Assembly: GCF_023073915.1 (NCBI RefSeq) | Contig: NZ_JADPKK010000012.1 | Coordinates: 124,001-188,000 of the forward strand | DNA length: 64,000 nucleotides | Direction of reading: 5' to 3' | Source: Bradyrhizobium sp. 149 | GTDB lineage: Bacteria; Pseudomonadota; Alphaproteobacteria; Rhizobiales; Xanthobacteraceae | Shown: one piece after another, positions 58,529 to 64,000 of the stretch | How the letters are laid out: every line of letters begins with the position of its first letter | How positions within the stretch are numbered: the stretch's first letter is position 1 | The notes under the pieces: model-generated | Seen by the model: only the letters and a program-made list of their open reading frames with translations | What the model was told of the DNA's origin: nothing | Databases searched by the model: none | Made by a program: the position numbers and the translations under genes

Positions 58529-59607
58529 GAGCTCAGCCCTCCCGCCAGCGTCGGCACTTCCAGCGGCTTGAAGCCGTAATGGGACAGCCAGCGGACGTCG
58601 CTGTCGAACAACTGGCGCAGATCGGCGATGCCGTATTTCAGCATGGCGATGCGGTCGATGCCCATGCCCCAGGCAAAACCCTGGTACTCGTCGGGATCGA
58701 TGCCGCAGGCGCGCAGCACGTTTGGATGCACCATGCCGCAGCCGAGAATCTCGAGCCAGTCTTCGCCCTCGCCGAAGCGGATCTCGCCCTTGTCGCGGCG
58801 GCACTGGATGTCGACCTCCAGCGAGGGTTCGGTGAACGGGAAGAACGAGGGCCGGAAGCGCATGTTGATGTGATCGACCTCGAAGAACGCCTTGCAGAAC
58901 TCGTGCAGGATCCATTTGAGGTGGCCGAGATGCGAGTGCTTGTCGATGACGAGGCCTTCGACCTGGTGGAATTGCGGCGTGTGGGTGGCATCCGAATCGA
59001 TGCGATAGGTGCGGCCCGGGCAGATCACGCGGATCGGCGGCTTCTCACTCAGCATGGTGCGCACCTGCACCGGTGAGGTGTGGGTGCGCAACAGCATGCG
59101 CGAGCCGTCCTCCTTCGGATGGAAGAAGAAGGTGTCGTGCATCTCGCGCGCGGGATGGCCTTCGGGAAAATTCAGCTTGGTGAAGTTGTAATCGTCGGTC
59201 TCGATATCGGGACCTTCGGCGACCGAGAATCCCATGTCGGCGAAGATCGTGGTCAGCTCGTCCCAGACCTGGCTCAGCGGATGGATGCGGCCGGCTTCGG
59301 TCGGCGCATCGCGCAGCGGCAGGGTGACGTCGATGGTTTCCGACGCAAGCCGCGCGTCGAGCGCCGCCGATTTCAAGACGTCGCGCCGCGCGGCGAGTGC
59401 CTCGGTGACCTTGTCCTTGGCCTGGTTGATCGCGGCGCCTTGCGTCTTGCGTTCGTCCGGCGACATTTTTCCGAGCGTGGCAAGAAGTGCCGAGATCGAG
59501 CCCTTCTTGCCGAGGGCTGCGACGCGCACGGCTTCGAGGGCGGCCTCATCGGCGGCGGCAGCGATCTGGTCGAGGATGGATGTTTCGAGCGTTGCGAGGT
59601 CGGACAC
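58525..59607 (-). CDS. pheS: Phenylalanine--tRNA ligase alpha subunit
   Basis: PheS holds the catalytic site that charges tRNA-Phe. The 360-residue class II synthetase has an N-terminal coiled coil (about 1-90), motif 2 ([21 protein letters not shown]) and motif 3 ([25 protein letters not shown]). The start is GTG 59607 behind AGGGATTTGACC; the reading frame continues upstream but the extension does not look like the family. The gene is coupled to pheT. Confidence 0.97.
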   Translation of the reverse strand: MSDLATLETSILDQIAAAADEAALEAVRVAALGKKGSISALLATLGKMSPDERKTQGAAINQAKDKVTEALAARRDVLKSAALDARLASETIDVTLPLRDAPTEAGRIHPLSQVWDELTTIFADMGFSVAEGPDIETDDYNFTKLNFPEGHPAREMHDTFFFHPKEDGSRMLLRTHTSPVQVRTMLSEKPPIRVICPGRTYRIDSDATHTPQFHQVEGLVIDKHSHLGHLKWILHEFCKAFFEVDHINMRFRPSFFPFTEPSLEVDIQCRRDKGEIRFGEGEDWLEILGCGMVHPNVLRACGIDPDEYQGFAWGMGIDRIAMLKYGIADLRQLFDSDVRWLSHYGFKPLEVPTLAGGLSS

Positions 59608-59756
59608 GGTCAAATCCCTGCTGCCAAATTCGGCTGGGTTGTCGCCGCCCGAAGGCCGTAACGTCAAGCGAAAAGCCGGTCATTTCGGGCTGACGAACGG
59701 CTGGATTGAACCTCGCGCGGGGGCCTGGCACCAAGGCAATGCGAGGAGGCTTCGCG

Positions 59757-60167
59757 ATGCTCTCAAGATCCTGTCTGGCTGTTCTGGCCGTCGTTCTCTC
59801 GGTCGCCAGCACCCCGGCGCGTGCCATGGTCTGCATGGACACGTCGATGACGCTGGACGAGGTCGCCGACACCATCGGTGCCCAGAAGAGCTGCGAAAGC
59901 GCGATGAAGGTGTTTCAGGATTGCCAATTGACCGCGAGCGGCGATGTCCAGCTCGGCGCCGCCGTCGAGAAGAAATGCGAAGCGGACTTCATGCCCGGCC
60001 TCAGCACCGCGCAGAAACAGGCCTACCAACGCGAGATGCGCGTGTGCGACCGAAAGTACCGGAATAAATCCGGCACCATGTATCTGTCGTTCACGGCATT
60101 CTGCCGGGCGGAGGTCGCCCAGCGTTACTCGCAACGCGCGCCGAAGGCCGGCGGAGCCGGCCGCTAG
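59757..60167 (+). CDS. Secreted Cys-containing hypothetical protein (136 aa)
   Basis: A signal peptide (MLSRSCLAVLAVVLSVASTPARA) is followed by a soluble domain with six cysteines (VCMDTS, KSCESA, QDCQLT, KKCEAD, RVCDRK, AFCRAE), which could form three disulfides in the periplasm. No family is recognised. The start ATG 59757 is preceded by GAGGAGG, which decides against ATG 59739. The gene ends with a GGCCGGC-GGA-GCCGGCC perfect inverted repeat (60146-60162) inside its coding sequence, one base before the convergent rplT stop. Confidence 0.75.
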   Translation: MLSRSCLAVLAVVLSVASTPARAMVCMDTSMTLDEVADTIGAQKSCESAMKVFQDCQLTASGDVQLGAAVEKKCEADFMPGLSTAQKQAYQREMRVCDRKYRNKSGTMYLSFTAFCRAEVAQRYSQRAPKAGGAGR

Positions 60168-60168
60168 C

Positions 60169-60528
60169 TCAGGCCGCCAGAGCGGCTTTGGCCTTCTCGG
60201 CGATCGCCTGGAACGACGCGGGCTCGTTGATCGCGAGATCCGACAGCACCTTGCGGTCCACGGTGATCCCGGACTTGGCCATGCCGTCGATAAAGCGGCT
60301 GTAGGTCAGGCCGAACGGACGGACGGCCGCGTTGATGCGCTGGATCCAGAGCGCGCGGAACGTCCGCTTCTTGCGCTTGCGATCACGGAAGGCATACACG
60401 AGAGCTTTGTCGACCGCCGGCTTGGCGGTGCGGATCGTGTTCTTGCGGCGGCCGCGGAAACCCTTGGCGGCCTTGTAGACTTTCTTGTGCTTGGCGTGGG
60501 CGGTCACACCGCGTTTGACGCGAGCCAT
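60169..60528 (-). CDS. rplT: 50S ribosomal protein L20
   Basis: The 119-residue protein begins [28 protein letters not shown], the basic N-terminal helix that threads into 23S rRNA, and has the conserved core [15 protein letters not shown]20 is essential for early 50S assembly and in some bacteria represses its own operon. It follows rpmI by 81 bases. Confidence 0.99.
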   Translation of the reverse strand: MARVKRGVTAHAKHKKVYKAAKGFRGRRKNTIRTAKPAVDKALVYAFRDRKRKKRTFRALWIQRINAAVRPFGLTYSRFIDGMAKSGITVDRKVLSDLAINEPASFQAIAEKAKAALAA

Positions 60529-60609
60529 GACAAAAATCCTTCGAAAGATGACTTGATGTTCGGATCGCCGCGAAAGCTGCGGCGCGGGTGGCAATGATCG
60601 TGGACGCGA

Positions 60610-60810
60610 TCAGGCGTTCGGCAAGAAGTACTTCTTGACGTTGTCGCCGTCGGTCTTGAACAGCACGGCGGTGCCGCGCAGCTGACGGATCTGCTTCTTG
60701 GTCCGCTTGATCATGCCGTGACGCTTGCTGCGATGAGCGAACATCACTTTGCCGGTGGCAGTCACCTTGAAGCGCTTTTTAGCGCCCGATTTGGTCTTCA
60801 GCTTGGGCAT
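60610..60810 (-). CDS. rpmI: 50S ribosomal protein L35
   Basis: The 66-residue basic protein starts [22 protein letters not shown] and has the family motif [13 protein letters not shown]. It precedes rplT on the same strand. In most bacteria infC lies immediately upstream; here a plus-strand gene and the infC terminator intervene, so rpmI-rplT must have its own promoter within about 60811-61080. Confidence 0.99.
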   Translation of the reverse strand: MPKLKTKSGAKKRFKVTATGKVMFAHRSKRHGMIKRTKKQIRQLRGTAVLFKTDGDNVKKYFLPNA

Positions 60811-61080
60811 TTGGCTCTCCTAATGGCCACAGAAATCCGCCCGCGAAGGCGGCTGGCCGTCAAAATGCTCGTTAGAGCGTTGATTGTGCTCAGGTTTTAC
60901 GAACAAGCGCGAAACCCGCACGGACACCGCCACGGCAGCCCTTAATCAGCCGGGCAATGAAGGCTGGGCTTATGACAGAGGACGGGCCAATTGGCAACGA
61001 TGAACCCGTGGAACTTGCCTGGCGACTATCCGTAATTGCTATCCTGATGTCGAAGACGTGTCGCGCGGAGCAGGACCAGA
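60811..61080. promoter_or_regulatory. Divergent rpmI / secreted protein intergenic region
   Basis: These 270 bases should contain the rpmI-rplT promoter (minus strand) and the promoter of the plus-strand gene at 61081. An AT-richer tract lies around 60870-60905. No distinct boxes or RNA leader hairpin of the L20 type can be assigned by eye. Confidence 0.35.
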
Positions 61081-61479
61081 ATGTCCCATTTTTCCCAATC
61101 GCTTTTCGCTGATGTCGCTCGTCCGCGCTGCCTGGCGCTGTTGGCCGTGCTCGCCATGGCTGCGTTTCCGTCGACTGCCGGTGCTCGCATCCGCGGCTAT
61201 GACGGCGTCTGGAACGTCACCTTCGCCACCACCCGCGGCAATTGCAGCTCCGGCTACAGCGTTCCCTTCACCGTCGCCGGCAGCCGGGTATCGTCCGCCG
61301 GCGGTGGCCGGGTCTCCGGCAAGGTCAATCGCAGCGGTGCCGTCGCGGTCCAGGTTTCGGTCGGAGCGTCCCACGCCAGCGGCGGCGGCCGGCTCGCCGC
61401 CGGGGCCGGGAGCGGCTCCTGGCACGGCATCATCTCCGGCGACCGCTGCAGCGGCATCTGGCAGGCCACAAGGACGTAA
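61081..61479 (+). CDS. Secreted Gly/Ser-rich hypothetical protein (132 aa)
   Basis: An N-terminal signal (about residues 14-34; CLALLAVLAMAAFPSTAGA) precedes a small domain of short beta-like segments (YDGVWNVTFATTRGNCSSGYSVPFTVAGSRVSS) rich in Gly and Ser, with three Cys. The pattern WNVT...GNCSSGYS...IISGDRCSGIW resembles small periplasmic beta-barrel proteins of rhizobia, but I cannot name the family. It lies on the strand opposite to infC and rpmI, between them. Confidence 0.7.
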   Translation: MSHFSQSLFADVARPRCLALLAVLAMAAFPSTAGARIRGYDGVWNVTFATTRGNCSSGYSVPFTVAGSRVSSAGGGRVSGKVNRSGAVAVQVSVGASHASGGGRLAAGAGSGSWHGIISGDRCSGIWQATRT

Positions 61480-61545
61480 TTTGACTCTTCTATGGAGGTA
61501 CGCTCCCGCTCCCGAGCGATGTTTCCGCCGGCTCGCACAATACAA

Positions 61546-61576
61546 AACGGCCCGCCGGAAATCCGGACGGGCCGTT
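61546..61576 (-). terminator. Rho-independent terminator of infC
   Basis: Read on the minus strand, AACGGCCCG...CGGGCCGTT with an inner CCGG/CCGG pairing forms a strong hairpin that is followed by TTTTGTATT. It starts 27 bases after the infC stop codon. On the plus strand only TTGAATTC follows, so it mainly serves infC. Its presence implies that most infC transcripts do not reach rpmI. Confidence 0.8.
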
Positions 61577-61602
61577 GAATTCGCTAGTTCAAAGTATCGA
61601 CG

Positions 61603-62142
61603 TCAGCGCGGCGCCAGCACCATGACGACCTGACGGCCTTCGAACCGCGCGTCCTGCTCCACCTTGGCGAGCTCGGCGACGTCGGTCTTGATCTTGTCGA
61701 GCAGCTTGGTGCCGATCTCCTGGTGCGCCATTTCGCGGCCGCGATAGCGCAAGGTGATCTTGACCTTGTCGCCCTCTTCGAAGAACCGCTGCATTGCGCG
61801 CATCTTCACTTCGTAATCGTGGTCGTCGATCATCGGGCGGAGCTTGATCTCCTTGATCTCGACGATCTTCTGCCGCTTGCGGGCTTCGGTGGCTTTTTTC
61901 TGCGCGGCGTACTTATACTTCCCGTAGTCCATGATCTTGCATACGGGAGGGCTGACGTTCGGCGAGATCTCGACCAGATCCATGCCGGCTTCCTGGGCCA
62001 GGCGGATAGCCGCGACGGTCTCGATCGTGCCCTTGTTCTCACCGGTCTGATCGATCAGCTGGATCTGCGCATTGCGAATATCGTCGTTGATGCGCGGCCC
62101 GTCTTTGGCGGCAGTGGGCGGAGCTTTATTGGGACGGCGAAT
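61603..62142 (-). CDS. infC: Translation initiation factor IF-3
   Basis: The 179-residue protein has the IF-3 N-domain ([26 protein letters not shown]), the lysine-rich linker helix and the C-domain that binds the 30S platform. No ATG, GTG or TTG gives the correct N-terminus. ATT at 62142 (IRRPNKAPP...) does, with GGAGAACC upstream. ATT is the known start of infC in E. coli, where IF-3 itself rejects the non-standard codon and so limits its own synthesis. Confidence 0.95.
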   Translation of the reverse strand: MRRPNKAPPTAAKDGPRINDDIRNAQIQLIDQTGENKGTIETVAAIRLAQEAGMDLVEISPNVSPPVCKIMDYGKYKYAAQKKATEARKRQKIVEIKEIKLRPMIDDHDYEVKMRAMQRFFEEGDKVKITLRYRGREMAHQEIGTKLLDKIKTDVAELAKVEQDARFEGRQVVMVLAPR

Positions 62143-62391
62143 GGGTGGTTCTCCAAAGTTATGAAAAGAGGCGGCTATTTTGCAGGAAGATACGGTTGCC
62201 GGCAAGCAATCGCTCGTGCGGCGGTCGAAAAAGCCTCAAATGCGAGGCAATTTGGCCACGGCGGGGCACGCAGAGGGACATAGACACCTTGCTTCTATTC
62301 CGCAAGCGTCCCAAAGGGCCAATGCCGACGTCCGGCTGCGCTGCGGAACAGGTCCGGACGGCTCAAATCGCACAGCCGGAGTAAACGTTCC
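62143..62391. promoter_or_regulatory. Divergent infC / hydrolase intergenic region
   Basis: These 249 bases separate the infC start from the alpha/beta hydrolase start. On the minus strand GGAG near 62153-62150 is the infC ribosome-binding site. Promoter boxes are not clear. No repeat of the palindromic families is present. Confidence 0.35.
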
Positions 62392-63192
62392 ATGACTGCT
62401 GCAATTCCCGATGCCGTGCTCGACTTCATCGATGTGGGCGAGGGCCCGTCCGCACGCCGAATCGCGGTGCGCAGCCGGCGCGGACAGGGGCTCGAGCAAG
62501 GTCCCGGGCTGGTCTGGCTCGGCGGGTTCAAATCGGACATGCAGGGCAGCAAGGCCGTCGCACTGGACGAATGGGCTCGGGATCACGGGCGCGCCGTGGT
62601 CCGGTTCGATTATTCGGGCCACGGCGAATCCGGTGGCGATTTCGCCGACGGAACCATCGGGCGTTGGCTTGAGGAAAGCGTCGCGGTGTTCGAGCGATTC
62701 TGCGACGGCCCGCAGATCCTGATTGGCTCGTCCATGGGCGGCTGGATGGCGCTGCTGCTCGCGCGCGAGATCAAAAAGCGTTCTGGCAAGGCGTCGCTGG
62801 CCGGCCTGGTGCTGATCGCGCCGGCACCCGACTTCACCGAGGAGCTGATGTGGAAGAATTTTCCGGCCGCGGTGAAGAAAGAGATCGAGACGAAGGGCCT
62901 GTGGCTCAGACCGTCGGACTATGGCGACGGCTCGCCCTATCCGATCACGCGGAATCTGATCGAGGAGGGACGCAACCACCTCGTGCTCGGCAGCGCGATC
63001 GATCTCGGCTGTCCCGTCCGCATCCTGCAAGGCGCGCAGGATCCTGACGTGCCCTGGCAGCACGCGTTCGCGCTGACACATCGCCTGCCGGCCGACGACG
63101 TCGTGCTGACCATGATCCAGGACGGCGATCACCGCCTCTCGCGCCCGCAGGACATCGCCCGCATTCTTGCCGCAGTGGCCGAGATCGGGTGA
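62392..63192 (+). CDS. Alpha/beta hydrolase
   Basis: The 266-residue protein has the alpha/beta-hydrolase fold with nucleophile Ser114 in LIGSSMGGWMALLL, a GGFKSDM loop near residues 44-50 and RFDYSGHGESGG. The acid is probably Asp in LQGAQDPDVPW and the base His in QDGDHRLSRPQD. It resembles the ABHD10-like group of thioesterases and esterases, but the substrate is unknown. It is divergent from infC and 50 bases before the next gene. Confidence 0.88.
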   Translation: MTAAIPDAVLDFIDVGEGPSARRIAVRSRRGQGLEQGPGLVWLGGFKSDMQGSKAVALDEWARDHGRAVVRFDYSGHGESGGDFADGTIGRWLEESVAVFERFCDGPQILIGSSMGGWMALLLAREIKKRSGKASLAGLVLIAPAPDFTEELMWKNFPAAVKKEIETKGLWLRPSDYGDGSPYPITRNLIEEGRNHLVLGSAIDLGCPVRILQGAQDPDVPWQHAFALTHRLPADDVVLTMIQDGDHRLSRPQDIARILAAVAEIG

Positions 63193-63242
63193 AGTGCTTT
63201 CTTCCTTTCCCCTTTGAGCAATAAGAGCAATTGGGAGGCGCT

Positions 63243-63710
63243 ATGACGACCACCGCCATGCTGCGCGCTTTCTGCGACGCCGTCGAACAGCGCAACGGAA
63301 AAGCCTTCGCTGATCTCTTCACCGAAGACGGCGTCTATCATGACGTATTCTACGGTGCCTTCGCCGGCCGCGAGAAGATCGCCGCGATGATCGAGGACTG
63401 GTTCTATCGCACGGCGACCGATTTTCGCTGGGACATGCACGATCCGGTGTCGAACGGCACCACGCTCTATGCGCGCTACACGTTCAGCTATCGCTCGACC
63501 TTGCCGGAAGCGAATGGCGCACGGGCGATGTTCGAGGGCGTCGCGATCATGACGCTGCGCGGCGGCAAGATCGCCGGCTATCACGAGGTCGCGAACACCG
63601 CGCCGGCGTTTGTCGATTTGAAGTTTGCGCCGGAGCGGATCGCGAAGATCGCCGCCAGGCAGGGCGCGGAGCTCAAGGCGCGGCCGGAGATGAAGCGGCA
63701 TTTGGGCTAG
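63243..63710 (+). CDS. Nuclear transport factor 2 (SnoaL-like) family protein
   Basis: The 155-residue protein has the NTF2-like cone-shaped alpha+beta fold: FCDAVEQRNGKAFADLFTEDGVYHDVFYGAFAGREKIAAMIEDWF, then DFRWDMHDPVS and a series of strands. Such proteins act as small isomerases or hydrolases, or as binding domains; here the substrate is unknown. ATG 63243 is preceded by GGGAGGCG. It could be cotranscribed with the hydrolase. Confidence 0.88.
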   Translation: MTTTAMLRAFCDAVEQRNGKAFADLFTEDGVYHDVFYGAFAGREKIAAMIEDWFYRTATDFRWDMHDPVSNGTTLYARYTFSYRSTLPEANGARAMFEGVAIMTLRGGKIAGYHEVANTAPAFVDLKFAPERIAKIAARQGAELKARPEMKRHLG

Positions 63711-63727
63711 CCGTCATTCTTGCGTGC

Positions 63728-64000
63728 TTACCGTTTCGATGGATTGACCATCGGCTTGCGCTGCGCCAGCGCCGCGACCGTGGCGGTGCCGATCGGGCCC
63801 GCTTCGTCGTAGAGCCAGCATTCGCCGATCGCCACACCGTCGGTGGCGTGATGGTTCACCACCTCGAAGCCGATCCAGTTCGTCACGGGCAGGCGGTGCA
63901 GATAGATCGTGACGTCGCTGTTGATGTAGCCGAGCCCCTTGTCGCCGGCGTTCGCGAACGGACTGGCGAAATCCGCGCCGGTGGCGACATGGACGAACGG
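63728..64000 (-). CDS. Acyl-CoA thioesterase family protein, 3' part only
   Basis: The minus strand is open from the window edge to the TAA at 63730-63728, giving 90 C-terminal residues. The sequence includes GYINSDVTIYLHRLPVTNWIGFE, then VNHHATDGVAIGECWLYDEAGPIGTA, matching the second hotdog domain of TesB-like thioesterases, where an Asp in the SDVT region and neighbouring residues bind the acyl-CoA. The N-terminal part lies beyond base 64000. No frame shift is evident. Substrate chain length cannot be told. Confidence 0.78.
   Translation of the reverse strand, partial: PFVHVATGADFASPFANAGDKGLGYINSDVTIYLHRLPVTNWIGFEVVNHHATDGVAIGECWLYDEAGPIGTATVAALAQRKPMVNPSKR

Overview
The window is high-GC chromosomal DNA from an alphaproteobacterium of the Hyphomicrobiales, most likely Bradyrhizobium. 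Three things suggest this: the gene content and order (mltA-smr-hslU-DUF2585-hslV beside hisB-DUF2628-hisH-hisA-hisF-hisE-coaA, and hrcA-grpE / dnaK-dnaJ-pmtA), the strong similarity of the proteins as recalled to Bradyrhizobium ones, and several intergenic palindromic repeats of the kind scattered through Bradyrhizobium genomes. No database search was run. I see no prophage, insertion sequence, CRISPR array, tRNA or rRNA gene. This is mostly core genome, densely packed, with many overlapping starts and stops.

Layout. 1-10 kb: the 3' end of mltA, an Smr-domain gene, an unrecognised polytopic membrane protein, the HslUV protease genes with a DUF2585 membrane protein between them, then a histidine operon with a DUF2628 gene inside it and coaA at its end. 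10-16 kb: a small membrane protein, an exported histidine phosphatase, a hybrid histidine kinase, a secreted protein, a ComM-type AAA+ protein and a single-domain PilZ protein. 16-22 kb: part of a Tad/Cpa pilus locus (tadD facing cpaB-cpaC-cpaD-cpaE). 22-28 kb: rsmI-yraN-gshB opposite a LpoA-like lipoprotein, then rph-rdgB-hemW. 28-36 kb: hrcA-grpE, a Tat-exported nicotinamidase, a secreted unknown, and dnaK-dnaJ behind a good RpoH-type promoter, followed by pmtA.

36-46 kb: FMN reductase, pyrF, DUF1330, dapB, gpmA, an AraC-MGMT fusion, DUF2244, nth, an EmrAB-type efflux pair and a PhyH dioxygenase. 46-56 kb: an EI24/CysZ-like membrane protein, a translationally coupled CoA-transferase/HMG-CoA-lyase pair, nikR, a copper P-type ATPase divergent from a CsoR-type repressor across a perfect inverted repeat, a permuted-papain (YiiX-like) hydrolase, a Tat-exported flavin amine oxidase and a TauE/SafE protein. 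56-64 kb: pheS-pheT, a secreted Cys-containing protein, rpmI-rplT, a secreted Gly/Ser-rich protein lying antisense between rpmI and infC, infC (ATT start, own terminator), an alpha/beta hydrolase, an NTF2-like protein and the 3' end of an acyl-CoA thioesterase cut by the window edge.

Regulation that can be read directly: a RpoH-type promoter before dnaK, a CsoR-type operator at 52445-52461, an intrinsic terminator after infC, and a family of about 49-bp palindromes (six copies) lying at gene ends, one of which supplies the stop codon of pyrF.
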